Of a stretch of DNA of 64,000 nucleotides, positions 53,575-64,000 are shown piece by piece. The number at the start of each line of letters is the position of its first letter. Position 1 is the stretch's first letter. Both the position numbers and the translations under genes were made by a program. The notes below the pieces were generated by a model, which worked only from the letters and a program-made list of their open reading frames with translations, did no database searches and had not been told where the DNA came from. Source of the stretch: Phoma sp. XZ068 (lineage: Eukaryota > Ascomycota > Dothideomycetes > Pleosporales > Didymellaceae); assembly GCA_004835665.1 (NCBI GenBank), contig RBKR01000018.1, forward strand, positions 682,001-746,000. Direction: 5' to 3'.

Positions 53575-54527
53575 TGTGATATATATCAGCTTGAAGCTTG
53601 CTAGCAGGTACCCTCTGTTGAACCCAATGGGTTGAAATCGTGATGAATTGAACACATGAGATATGACATTGGTATCCAGGGCAGGGGTGATAGTACAGCG
53701 TAATAAATATCAGAAGGGGAACAATAGTACCGACTGTCTAAACCTAGACTGGCGATATTTCGTAGATTATTAGCTCGGAAGCTCGCGATTACAAGGCCGA
53801 GCTGAGTAATTTACATGTTACTAATAAAGATGTCGTCTTAGTGACGTCAAGAAGCCCGAGAGTTGCAAGGATGGGGCTATATCAAGTTCGAGTGAACTTG
53901 CACGTGCCTTCCGTGGTCCCATTGTTCGGGAACAATATGGGCTGTCAACGTGGGGACATGTCATCAATCAAAACTCGAATCTCAATGCAGAACTTCAAAC
54001 AACTTCAAGAGAACAAACGGGCGTCTCTCTAGTTTGGGCATAGTGCAGTCGCGTGGTCCCGTGATAATTTGCTCTAGCGCGTTTCCTTTGATCAATTCCC
54101 CACCAGTTCTCGTCACACAAAGGACGTGTCGTACGCGCCGTGGGATCCAACATTGAGGCCTGTCCGCTCGTTTCCCTACCTGTCTGTTTGCGTTTGATCT
54201 GGTTTGAGAACACTTACGAACACATTTTGGGTATCGCAGTGACCGGACTGAAAGCAGATCAGTACTATGTGCCGGATACTGAGGATTTGTGCGTTCAATT
54301 GGACCGGATGTCTTACATCTCAAGAAGCGTTACAAAGCAGCAAACAGTCCGAACGTTGATTCTAAGTTGGTCGTCAACTCAAAGAAAACTTTGGACATCC
54401 TCAACGGAAAGTGTGCTCGAGGGGAGGCAGAGGAGCTCCTGCCGTAGAAGCACTTTCGCGTCATCTGCATACCTGGACCGCATTCCTCATCTCACACATC
54501 AGGATTCTATGTTAACACACATCTCTA
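53575..54527. other. Divergent intergenic region
   Basis: 953 bp lie between the DUF1295 gene and the ligase gene. A plus-strand frame at 54140-54679 overlaps the ligase start in another frame and starts at GTG; it is not supported. Confidence 0.4.
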
Positions 54528-57242
54528 ATGATCATTACTTTCAATGTGATCTGCAGTCTTCTGCAAAGCATAGAGAACATTGCTACCCGGCGACCACCTC
54601 TATCGCCAAAGGAAGAGAAGGAGAGCACTCGTCAGATCATAGCGAACTGGTTCAACAACTACAGGCGCATATTGGATGATCCGGACACTAATGGCAGTGC
54701 TGTTCTATCTGCACTGTTCCCCCACCGAAGAAAGGATCGAGTTTACGGGCTCCAGACGCCTCTATTAGCAAAGAAACTCACGAAACTTCTAAACTTCAAT
54801 CATGGCCAAAGAGCGTTGTTCGACGGATGGAAGACGGGAAAACATGGCGACCTGGGTGTGTATACCGAACGAGCAATGAAGCCATGGGATGGCACCTTCT
54901 CCTCCAAACATCCAGTCTCCATCGGGAGAGTTGACAGGCTACTGACTCAGCTTGCGGCCAGATATCGTTTCTCAGATGCAGCAATTCGGAAGCAGCGAGA
55001 CTGGCATGTAAATCTGGACGAAGAGCTCAAGGAAGTTCTCGTACGACTAGAGTCATGGGAAGCCAAATGGCTGGTCCGTCTCGTCCTGCGAGATTACTGC
55101 ACCATCATGTTGGACGAAGACTACGTCTTTGAGCAGTACCACTTTCTATTGCCGACCCTTTTGATGTTTCAAAATGATTTTGATGCTGTCTTTGGCATGC
55201 TCCGGGAAGAGCTCAGCTGCTACCCTTCTGTACCAAGACTTTTGGAGGACCGGTCCATGCGAGTGGACGCTGCGCAAAAATTGAAACCTGTGGTCGGCGT
55301 CAAAGTTGGACGCCCAACCTTCAAGAAGGCGTGGTCGTTCAAGCATTGTTTTCAAATGGTCGGCAATGAGGCTTGGGCAGCCGAAAACAAGTACGATGGG
55401 GAATACTGCGAGATCCACATCGACTTGACGAACACGCCACAGAACATCAAGATCTTCTCGAAGAACGGCAAAGATGCAACCTCGGACCGTGAAGCACTAC
55501 ACAAGACCATCCGAGAAGCTCTACGCGTCGGTCGCTCGGACTGTGCTTTCAAATCCAAGTGTATCGTGTTAGGTGAGATGGTACTCTATAGCGACAAAGA
55601 GGAGAAGATCATGCCTTTTTCCAAAATACGTAAGCACATCTCGCGTTCGGGTCTGTTCATTGGGACCTTGCAGGATTCGTTGCCCCACGAGTGGGAACAC
55701 ATGATGATCGTTTTCTTCGACGTTTTGATGCTAGATGACGAGCCTGTCTTGCGTCATTGCTTGCAGGAGCGCCGCACCCTGCTTCGGAACCTAGTCCAGG
55801 TCAAACCGGGGCGATCGATGCGCTCGGAGTGGTCCCTGCTTGACTTCAAGGCAGGGGACGGAATCACAGACCTCAAGGAGATATTCGCCCGAAATCTTGG
55901 TAGCCGCCAAGAAGGGCTTGTATTGAAACCGCTCTATGCACCTTACTTCCCTCTGTTATATGGGCAGGGATGTCGACGACCAGGGTACTTCATCAAGCTC
56001 AAGAAAGATTACTTGAGCGATATGGGCGGAGAGCGCGATCTAGGCGACTTCGCAATCATCGGTGCCAGCTTCGATGCGCAAGTTGCTCCGAAGACAAACT
56101 TGAAACCCTTGCACTGGACGCATTTCCATCTTGGATGTTGTACAAACAAGACTGCAGTACAAAGGACAGGGTCAAAGCCTATATTCAAGGTTGTTGCGAC
56201 CGTGAGTCTAGATCAGTGTATACCGAAGTCAGATATCAAGTACCTCAATATCCAGGGTTACGTGCGGCAAGCAAGGTTACATGAAAACGGCGCATCAGAC
56301 AACTTCCTCATCGAGCACTCGAAAGGCTGCAACCGTCGTATGACGTCAGCCTTTAGAGTACCATTCGTCGCAGAGATCCTAGGCGGTGGTTTCGAGAAGG
56401 TTCAGAATGAGACGTTCGAGATGTTGCGACATCCGCGTGTCAAGAAGTTGCACAATGACCGGACATGGGAGGATTGTGTGACTCTCGAAGAGCTCGAGAA
56501 GATGGCCGAGCAGAAATGGGACGTCCCTGACGCCGACAAGCTCGACGGTCATGCGAGAGACGTCGCTTTGCTGACTGCCAAGTACGTGAGGGAGTCGCAG
56601 ACCACATGTTCAATCTACACAACACAAGACACGACCCAGACCACGCCTCGCCAATCCGAGACGTCAAATTCAACATCAGACGCCGTCATCCAAGAAACAC
56701 AACAGCCAACACACGCCTCCTACACCACCACATCTTCCAGCCCGCACTACTCCTCCAGCACCCAAGGCGCCGGCACCCGCGCATCAAGACACCTCCGCAT
56801 CCTCGTCCGCGAAGACACCGCTGAACGCCTCGCTCTAGCCACACCATTGAAGCCTCCACCACCCGCACCCGTGTCCCCATTCCTACCGTCTCTCCCGTCA
56901 ACAGCCCCATTACTACGACCAAACACACGCCCCACAACTCCCCTCCCACCCCCTTCAACAGCACCCTTACCATCCCCACGCCAAAAACGAAACAGCGCGT
57001 GTATATCTGACGTCAGCCCTCCAGCAGTCCGTAGACGCATCCATCGCACACCCCTGCAGAGTTTCGGAACGAATGGGGTGAGAAGACTGGGGACGGTCGA
57101 GTATGATTCGCAAGAAGGGATTGTGCATGTTTACGCAAGAGAGGGGGTGAAGGTTGTTGTTCATACTGGATCTAAGGGGGTGGAGCGGGGGGTTAAGGAA
57201 ATGGATGTTGTGGGTAGGACGAGGCGAGATGAGGTGAGGTGA
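54528..57242 (+). CDS. ATP-dependent DNA ligase domain protein lacking BRCT (ligase IV-like paralogue)
   Basis: A single exon encodes 904 residues. An N-terminal ligase DNA-binding-like region (TFNVICSLLQSIE, IANWFNNYRRILDD, LFPHRRKDRVYGL) precedes the adenylation domain with motif I ENKYDGEY (Lys288), motif III VFFDVLMLDDEP, motif IV EGLVLKP and motif V YFIKLKKDYL. The OB-fold region follows (FKVVATVSLDQCI; FRVPFVAEILGGGF). The arrangement is closest to DNA ligase IV, but the C-terminal 200 residues are Ser/Thr/Pro-rich low complexity with a short basic end instead of the tandem BRCTs. The catalytic lysine is present, so ligation activity is expected; pathway use is unknown. It converges with the Rad9/Crb2-type gene. 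Confidence 0.88.
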   Translation: MIITFNVICSLLQSIENIATRRPPLSPKEEKESTRQIIANWFNNYRRILDDPDTNGSAVLSALFPHRRKDRVYGLQTPLLAKKLTKLLNFNHGQRALFDGWKTGKHGDLGVYTERAMKPWDGTFSSKHPVSIGRVDRLLTQLAARYRFSDAAIRKQRDWHVNLDEELKEVLVRLESWEAKWLVRLVLRDYCTIMLDEDYVFEQYHFLLPTLLMFQNDFDAVFGMLREELSCYPSVPRLLEDRSMRVDAAQKLKPVVGVKVGRPTFKKAWSFKHCFQMVGNEAWAAENKYDGEYCEIHIDLTNTPQNIKIFSKNGKDATSDREALHKTIREALRVGRSDCAFKSKCIVLGEMVLYSDKEEKIMPFSKIRKHISRSGLFIGTLQDSLPHEWEHMMIVFFDVLMLDDEPVLRHCLQERRTLLRNLVQVKPGRSMRSEWSLLDFKAGDGITDLKEIFARNLGSRQEGLVLKPLYAPYFPLLYGQGCRRPGYFIKLKKDYLSDMGGERDLGDFAIIGASFDAQVAPKTNLKPLHWTHFHLGCCTNKTAVQRTGSKPIFKVVATVSLDQCIPKSDIKYLNIQGYVRQARLHENGASDNFLIEHSKGCNRRMTSAFRVPFVAEILGGGFEKVQNETFEMLRHPRVKKLHNDRTWEDCVTLEELEKMAEQKWDVPDADKLDGHARDVALLTAKYVRESQTTCSIYTTQDTTQTTPRQSETSNSTSDAVIQETQQPTHASYTTTSSSPHYSSSTQGAGTRASRHLRILVREDTAERLALATPLKPPPPAPVSPFLPSLPSTAPLLRPNTRPTTPLPPPSTAPLPSPRQKRNSACISDVSPPAVRRRIHRTPLQSFGTNGVRRLGTVEYDSQEGIVHVYAREGVKVVVHTGSKGVERGVKEMDVVGRTRRDEVR

Positions 57243-57720
57243 GATGAGAACTGTAACGTATAATTTAGTCAGATACTTTTAGTGCTACTTTTGTTGTTTA
57301 GCGACTGCTGGGATAAAGAGGTATTGAGGCATTATGTAGTTCGAGTTGGAATCTTTCGAGTTGACCTTGACAAGTGAATATATTATCTCCTACTATCAAC
57401 ACGTCATCCATTTGTATAACACTGTGAGACTGGTTCTTCCAAACACATTTCTTGTGGATCACCCCAGGACCATGCCGTCATGGGGTAAACAATGACTTTG
57501 CTTGTTCATGTGCAGACTTTGCGTCATGCAAGTATTATTATCTATACTACATATATCGACATCCAACTCATTGACTCATCCCATTGACCGCGCAGATGCT
57601 CCTGCGGTGCGCCGCCATACGCCTTGCTATACCCGTGTTGCGCCAATAAACATACGAGAATGTGAAATCCATCCCTTAAAATGTATTTCCTCCAGATCTA
57701 AACGCTGGGTGATGATATAC
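57243..57720. other. Convergent 3' region
   Basis: 478 bp lie between the ligase stop and the stop of the checkpoint gene. AT-rich sections are compatible with two polyadenylation regions; nothing else is seen. Confidence 0.4.
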
Positions 57721-60700
57721 TTACTCATCAACAAGCGCGCCGAGAATCAAACTCTGAATAACAAACTCCGCACACGTAACGCGGACTTTACGCCCCGCAA
57801 CCTCGCCTTTGGCAACGAGATCCTCTGCCGTCTCGGTGTCGTCTCGCTTTCTCTTCTTTCCCTTTTTGAAACTGCCTTTTGTGCTCTTCGCAGGCGCGCC
57901 GGTGCCAAAGAGCTCCGCGGCTGCATCAGCGATGCTGCACTGGTCGTTGTCGACGTAGACCCAGTCCCACTGGCCTTGCATGAGGAGTTGTGTAGCGGCG
58001 CTCAGGTCAGCACAGCGGCCTACGTTTGAGGCGCCGAGGGCGTGGGTGAGGAAGACGAAGGGCTGGCGTTTTTCGATTTCTTTCTTGCTTTTGCCGGTGA
58101 CGAGGAGGACGGATTGGCCTTGGAGCAACAGATCACGGTCTTGGAAGGTCTTTTCGAAGGAAACGTCCTCGCTCGAGGGGTCGTACATTCGCATAGCTCG
58201 TGAGCGTACGATGCCGTTTGGATCTAGGTACTTTGATAGGCCGGCAGGTAGCAGGTAGCGTGCGAAACTCAGTGCTTGAGAGGCAGACAGTGAGTCGTTG
58301 ACCCATCGGAGATGCAGACAGGGAACATTGAGGGCGAGGGCTTGAAGGTATTTGGTGCTGCGGGAGTGCGAGTCTGTAATCAGGGCGACGAAGCCGAGCT
58401 TCTTAAAGTCTTCCCTCAGTGTCAGTATGCCTGGCCCCTCGATGGCAGATACTGAAGTCCGGCGGCTTTGGGAAGCTGATAGCTCGATTGGCTCTGTGTC
58501 GAAAAGCTCGTGGAAGCCATGCTCCAGGACGCGTCCGCCGTTCGATTTGATAGCTCGCGCGACAGCATCCTTGTCCATGCCATCGCCAGTGGAGGTCAAC
58601 ACAAACGCCATGTTCGAAAAGGTGCCGGTGCCGGACCGACTTGACGAAGCGACTGATCCGGCACGGTTCGTGGCGTCCTTCAGAAGTGATGGTGCTGAGA
58701 GTCCCCTGCGGGTGAACGACGGTGTAGTAAGCACCTCAGTTAGGACCGGTGTGCCCAATTGAGAGGCAGACTTGTGCGGTGATGATGGCGGCGAAAGCTG
58801 AAAGGTACGGTTACGGAATCGCCCCCATAACTGTGTGGTGAGATAAACACTTGCGATGGGCACAGTGACCTGCTTTAGTTTGGGAGTAATTTTGGCCGCG
58901 GGAAGGCTGTCTCGTTGCTTCTCCTCGAGTATGACGGAGACGTGCCCATAACGGTCGGTCATCGGGAACTCATAATTGTGCAGGTCTTCGCACTTGTCCG
59001 TTAGACCTACTATTACGTACGTGTTTTTCTTCATACCAGGCTCATCAACCTTGACTTGGTCACCCAATCTGAGGTCGAGCGACCGCACCTGGAAGGCGTC
59101 TAGAGAAGTAGTGTTGCCATCATCAAAACGGACTTGAAGCTGCTTTGAAATGGAGCGACCCACGTAGGTGGCCGGGTAGTAGTGACTGCCTGGCCACGAT
59201 GCAAACAAACGATTGGGTACAACAGCCTCTTCCACTTGGACATCAGTTTTCCGTGGCGTCAAGCGAACTGGGAGTCGCGTTGCAGATGGTGGCGGTGAAC
59301 TAGCAAGCTCATCCGTACTGTCGCCAGCATCGCGCATTTCGACGTCAGCAGGCGCATGGACTGGCTTTGTAGCTTTGCGGGTGGGTGTTGCGGGCGTAGG
59401 GTTCTGCACAGCTGCAGTCGCCTTGGGCTTGGAAGGAGAGTTTATGGGTGAAGACATGGTAGCAATAACAGCTCTGGCAGACTTCAAGGAGCCCTTCTTC
59501 TTACTTTGAGGTCCTGTAGGTCGAAAAGACCCTTTCGACTTCAACGTTGTGGGCCTACTGCAAGCTGCAGATCGAACATCTTCTCTAGCTTGTGCTGCAG
59601 CAAGCGCGCCTTGCTCCTCACGCCCTTTCGCTGATGCTGTTGGAGGTGTTTCTCCGCGTGTCCGTTGGATCTTCTTGAGTGGTGATGGCGGAACCTGGAT
59701 TTGCACAGGCTCTGCGTCCGCGACTTCCTTAATAGGGCTGCGAAAGACCCTGCCTTTAGCTGCACGCGCGGTCCTCCGCCTCTTCGCTGCGGGCGTTGCA
59801 GGAACGGAGCTGGTCATGTGTGTATCGCCATCGGCATCATCAAAGCCGCTGAGACAGGGTATTTCTATCTCCTCTTCCACTGTCGATCGCTGAGTGTTTG
59901 GTAAATTCGCAATGTCGTTCAAGGAACGGATGCGGTTAACGTTGTGGACGGGACCACTACCTTCGTCCCTTGAACTGGCTGGAGCAGGCATGTGTGATTG
60001 CGAAGCAGAGGGCTGCTCTTGTGCAGTTTGAAATGGCTCAGTACCATTCGTATCCTCTTGCACCTCCGTTTCGTTTTGGGCAACCTGAGGTGGCAGAGCG
60101 TCCTCCATAAAATAAGAAGGCTGTGTCTCGTCCACGGTGTCCGTGTCAGGGATTGTATTTTGGCGTTGCAAGCGTGGAGGAGGCTTCGCTGGTTCCCTAT
60201 GCTGCTCAAGTTCGACGTCTTTTGACACTTCTGCTGGTTCTTCCTGAGTAGTGTCGAATTGCTTGTCTTCCTCGAGTGTTTCGGGTATCTCCTGGTCGGT
60301 TCCACCATCGACCTTCATAGGCTGAATCATCTCTGATCCAGCATCTGCCTCGTCATCAAACGCAGATTCTGCTGCTGCGTCTTGGTCATCGCCGACCAGG
60401 TCTGGCTTTGCGATAGGTAAATCCTCCTCCTCCATTTCAACAGCATCTGCACCGTTTGTCGCTTCGTCGACCTCGTGATCCTCATCTTGGTGCGGATGCT
60501 CGTCGTAGCCGTGCTCATCGTACGTGATCTCATCTGTCAGTATCGGAGGGCTACTAGGAACTCTTTCTTCCTCTTCAGGTGTCTCATCTTCTCTTGTATC
60601 CTCCTCTACTTCCGGACTCACCTTTGGCGGCATGTGAATCATAGAGGAGGATATCATCTGACTTGTGTATCCTGTCTTGGATGCCACTGTAGTCTGGTTG

Positions 60701-62631
60701 ATGCTGTACTGATTGACTGATGGCGAGGAGGGAAAGCGAATAGAGTCGGGCACCGGCCGTGACCAGTTCTCGGAACGTGCAGTCACGTCAGGCTGAGAGT
60801 CCATCACCGCAACAGAGCCTCTGCTGCTATGCGGCGCAGTTCGAAGTATGGACTGCGATGCTGGTGCTTGTATTTGTGATTCGCGCTGAAGCTGCGACGA
60901 TGGAGTCCCCCGTTGAGATTCATCGGCTGGAGTATGGTCTGGCTGCGTCCGTTGTGGGTGCGAGGACGTCTTGGGCACTTGTATACCGTTCTCCAGGCCA
61001 TTGTATTTCATTGGAGCTTGCGCAGCAACTGCGATGTCTTGTGACAATTCATCAGGGGATTGGTCGGCCTCATCTCCTTCTGCTGCCAGATGCTGCTTAA
61101 AGTCATTCATTGCGACATCCTCGTCTTCTTGTACTCCATCATGCCACATGTGCCGTAAACTTTCGTGCCGAGCTTTTGGGGACTTCTGCGCATCTCGTCT
61201 ACGCCTGCGAGATCCATGTGACTGCCCAACAGTTGGCGCTGAAATGCTTGATAACGTCAAACTAGCCTCGCGGTGGGTCTGTTCCCTCTGCCGCTGGCGC
61301 TGCATGCGCTTCTGAGCCGCTGAAAGCTCCTCCCAGCTGTCTTCCTCAACGAGCGGTGCATGATGTGCTCCCTTTGTATGCTTTCGCCTCTCCTGCGATT
61401 CCTTCATAGTCACATACTCCGACCGTGGTTCGCTCGACGATCGCATAATAGGGTCGGATCGCTCGTTTCGCATGACCTTGATAGGGCTTGAGAGGGCTGG
61501 AATAGGACTCGAGTGGCGTACGTTGTTGAAGTTCGGAGATGGTCGCTGAAAGATGGGGTCTTCTGTGCCAGCGACTACAGGCGACGTGCGCGCCTGGGTC
61601 AGATCGAACGCTTGGGTCAGAGACAGTGGCTGCCCAATGCCAGATCTCCCAAATTCGCCGCCGAACGCAGTAGCTGAAGCAACAGTATCTGGCGTGGTCT
61701 CTATGCCAGTTGTCGAGCTGAGGATCTGCCCGGAGCTGTTGCGCTTCCTGCCAGCTACCGCTGGTGTTTCGAATTTGAGTGGACTGGTGAAGACTTGCTC
61801 AGTCCGTTCGTAGGGGCCGCGATCGTCCTCCAGAGCTGTGGGGCTGGTAATCATCGCATCCTGTGCAAGCTGGGAGGACTCGACGACCTCAACGCCGTCG
61901 GTCAGAGGTTCCGCATCATCCTCCTCCTCGTGTTCCGCAAAGAGCGACTTCGGTCCTCTAGGACTAGGCATGCGGGTAGTGGTTTCTGCGGTGCCAAAGA
62001 TACCACTCGTCCACTCCCGGTGCATCTGGCTGTCTGGCTGCGTATCGCCGGGGGCGTCCATGTTGGCAAAGCTGTGGTACATCTTGGGTGCATTGACCGC
62101 GTCGGCCATTGGCGCCGTACTCAAGGGTGCGCTGTTTGGGAGGCTAGGTTTGACATGGTACGTATTTGTCGAGGCGTTCAGGTTCGTATTCGTGGAGTTC
62201 GCGGAGACGCGTCGTGCGGACGGAGCGTGTTCGGGCGCGACGGGAAGCAGCTGCGGGACGGCGCCGAGCAGTGGATGCGGTGGAACAGTGAACGTCGATG
62301 CAGGCGCGGACACGGTCGAACCGTGGCTCTCAGTGGAGGTGGTCAAGTGAAGGCCCTGCTCGCTGCCTGCGCGCTGCCTGAGCGCCTGCGAAAGCTGTGA
62401 TGGGTCCTGTGGCGGAGATGGTCAGCAAGAAGAGGGCCGAATCATGCAGCCGATCGATTGCAAGGGTCTCGCGCGCTGAGGCAGGGGTAATTCCACAAAT
62501 GCATGCAGAAAGCGACAACTCACATCGTACAAGACTTCGCTAAGCAGCGTGAAGGCCTGAGAGTCGGCCATGGCGGCAACATACTTTCGGGCGTCGAGTC
62601 CGTGGGTTGTGGTTGGCATCACGTCTGACAT
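57721..62631 (-). CDS. RAD9: Rad9/Crb2/53BP1-type DNA damage checkpoint mediator
   Basis: Exons 62631-62524 and 62406-57721 with a 117-bp phase-0 intron encode 1597 residues. The long N-terminal region has about 20 SQ/TQ sites, the usual substrates of ATM/ATR-type kinases. A Tudor-like domain lies near residues 1095-1200 (LFASWPGSHYYPATYVG, VRFDDGNTTSLDAFQVRSLDLRLGDQVK). Two BRCT repeats follow, about 1298-1440 and 1450-1590 (FSNMAFVLTS, VPCLHLRWVNDSLSA; WDWVYVDNDQCSI). This order matches yeast Rad9, fission yeast Crb2 and human 53BP1, not the unrelated 9-1-1 clamp Rad9. It would bridge damaged chromatin to checkpoint kinases in the nucleus. The start could also be the in-frame ATG 20 codons later (MADSQAF). 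Confidence 0.9.
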
Positions 62632-62930
62632 GCCCTGCGGGGACAATTCGAGTCGCGCCGTCGCGTCGCGTATCCACGTGCGCGCCTTCCACGTTTTTTC
62701 TGTCTGCCTGGACTCGATGACATCAACGACAGCTGAGACACCGTTCCTGCATCAGCTTCAGAGCATAGCTCTCTGTAGTGTTGCAACATATGGACGTCTC
62801 CGAACTAGCCAAATCGACATGTAATTTCAAGGTTACGTGAAAGCCGGCCAAAGTGAACCAGTAAGTCTTTTGCTGCCTAGTCTATCTCAACGCCGGTCTA
62901 TGCATGGTATCTCGGTTGTTCATCAAGTCA
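62632..62930. other. Tandem intergenic region
   Basis: 299 bp lie between the checkpoint gene start and the NOB1 stop; it holds the checkpoint gene promoter and the NOB1 3' end. Confidence 0.4.
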
Positions 62931-64000
62931 TCAGGTCCTCCTCTTTGAATTGGCGTTCTTGCCGGCGCCAACCTTGGGTCGGCCTCCAGCCCTTCCACGG
63001 TCACCAGTCAGGATGCCTGGCAGGTAATCCTCATCCATCAGGTCCCTGGTCTTCTCCCTCTTGTCCTTGTTCATCTGCATCATGTACTCCTTCTGATCTT
63101 CCGCAAGAATCAAGTCCCTACCCCATCCTCCCTTTCCTCCTCCAAGGCCACTCCACTTGGTGTTTGCAGTACCTGCGATAGGCTTGGGAATGCTGTACTT
63201 ATCGCCACGCTTGTTGTACGTGTAGTTCTTCGCAAGGTGGATGTGGAACTCGCCCTTCGCATTTGTGCTGCAAGAGACTCGTGCAAGCGTGGCTCCACCA
63301 CAACGCGGGCAGAACTGCTTGCTCATGTCTTTGACAATTTGGAAGCAGGCGTGGCAGCGAAGGACCTTGGAAGAAAGCTTCTTGATGCGCTGCATGTTGG
63401 TGGTGATGAGCTTGAGGTTCATTTGGAGAAGCACGTTCTGCATCGCGAAATCGATAGTCATGGTTGCCACGTCCATCTGGGTGGGGCCCTGAGTGCGGAC
63501 ATCAGCCTGAAGGCCCGAGTCCTTGACTTGGTGTTCAGGGAGGTTGGTTTCCGTGATCCATTCGCCATCGTCATCCTCATCATCCGATGCAGGAGGAGTA
63601 GGCTGTTGTTGGGGTTCCGAAGCTGACGAGATGTTAAGGGAGGATAGCTCTTGCTCGAGAGAGTCGGCGGCCGGTGCAGCGTCAGCTTGTTGCTGCGTGG
63701 ACTCTGGGGTGCTTTCAACCTCACTAGGCTTCTCCTCTGTGGGCAAAGATGCTGGTTGTTCAACATCCTGCACTACAGGCTCCTCAGACTGTTGCTGGGG
63801 CTCGGCCTCAGTCGCTGGCAGCTCGACAATGATCTCGTTCTGTACTTGCTCCGGCTTGTTGTTTTTCTTGTTTTGACCCTTTGACTTCTTCGAGGACTTC
63901 TTAGACTTGGTCACAGTCGACCAGTCGTCCTCCTCGTCAACCTGGCCACTTTCCAATGTTGCCTGATCTTGAGCTGCCTTGGCCGCATCCTTCGCCTCTT
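62931..64000 (-). CDS. NOB1: NOB1, 20S pre-rRNA D-site endonuclease, C-terminal part
   Basis: The frame is open from the window end (64000) to the TGA at 62931-62933, so the N-terminus, including the PIN nuclease domain, is outside. What is visible: a Lys-rich and then Glu/Gln/Ser-rich linker, the conserved stretch VATMTIDFAMQNVLLQMNL, the zinc ribbon (CHACFQIV ... CPRCGG), a segment HIHLAKNYTYNKRGDKYSIPKP, and LILAEDQKEYMMQ near the end with a basic tail. These are the Nob1 C-terminal features. Nob1 cleaves 20S pre-rRNA to 18S rRNA in late 40S subunit maturation. Whether the PIN domain is intact cannot be seen here. Confidence 0.93.
   Translation of the reverse strand, partial: EAKDAAKAAQDQATLESGQVDEEDDWSTVTKSKKSSKKSKGQNKKNNKPEQVQNEIIVELPATEAEPQQQSEEPVVQDVEQPASLPTEEKPSEVESTPESTQQQADAAPAADSLEQELSSLNISSASEPQQQPTPPASDDEDDDGEWITETNLPEHQVKDSGLQADVRTQGPTQMDVATMTIDFAMQNVLLQMNLKLITTNMQRIKKLSSKVLRCHACFQIVKDMSKQFCPRCGGATLARVSCSTNAKGEFHIHLAKNYTYNKRGDKYSIPKPIAGTANTKWSGLGGGKGGWGRDLILAEDQKEYMMQMNKDKREKTRDLMDEDYLPGILTGDRGRAGGRPKVGAGKNANSKRRT

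Noticed and set aside
54140..54679. Plus-strand frame overlapping the ligase start
   Set aside because: It starts at GTG and the ligase frame is clearly the real one from 54528.

Overview
This window reads as an ordinary chromosome segment of a filamentous ascomycete (Pezizomycotina). Dothideomycetes is my best guess, but nothing here fixes the genus. The evidence is short spliceosomal introns, mostly 47-55 bp with GTAAGT or GTATGT donors and CTAAC/CTGAC-like branch sites; Zn2Cys6 transcription factors; a HET-domain protein; and fungal housekeeping proteins such as CYK3, lanosterol synthase and PRP9. Both strands carry genes. I rebuilt exon structures by hand from reading frames and splice sites, so exon ends are inferences unless the protein family confirms them.

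Layout. 0-14.8 kb is mainly nuclear and RNA biology. It holds the 3' part of an RS/RGG-rich protein, a large chromodomain plus HDA2/3-like plus coiled-coil protein, a single-pass membrane protein, the head-to-head pair FAL1 (eIF4A3-type helicase) and PRP9 (SF3a subunit), a conserved hypothetical protein and a small SET-domain methyltransferase. 15-21.2 kb holds a small secreted cysteine-rich protein, a COG0523 (CobW-type) GTPase, a secreted CE1 esterase and a YbjQ/UPF0145 protein.

21.8-33 kb is the accessory-looking part: a transcription factor with two Zn2Cys6 clusters, a 2-oxoglutarate/Fe(II) oxygenase divergent from a YtcJ-type amidohydrolase, a second Zn2Cys6 factor and a HET-domain protein. 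The two enzymes between two regulators look like a small, unnamed metabolic locus. A strong palindrome lies just upstream of the two-cluster factor.

33.4-49.9 kb returns to housekeeping: a three-exon membrane protein, a second small secreted cysteine protein, cytosolic glutamyl-tRNA synthetase, CYK3 with a long SPAPP repeat array, a repeat-bearing small ORF, lanosterol synthase ERG7 and a conserved Ser-rich protein. A 2.8-kb stretch without a recognisable gene follows. 52.7-64 kb holds a DUF1295-type membrane enzyme, an ATP-dependent DNA ligase lacking BRCT domains, the Rad9/Crb2/53BP1-type checkpoint mediator in convergent orientation to it, and the C-terminal part of NOB1, which runs off the window.

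No rRNA, tRNA, CRISPR array, insertion sequence or intact transposon was recognised. The most unusual observations are the double-zinc-cluster regulator with its palindrome, the oxygenase/amidohydrolase locus, and the ligase-checkpoint neighbourhood.
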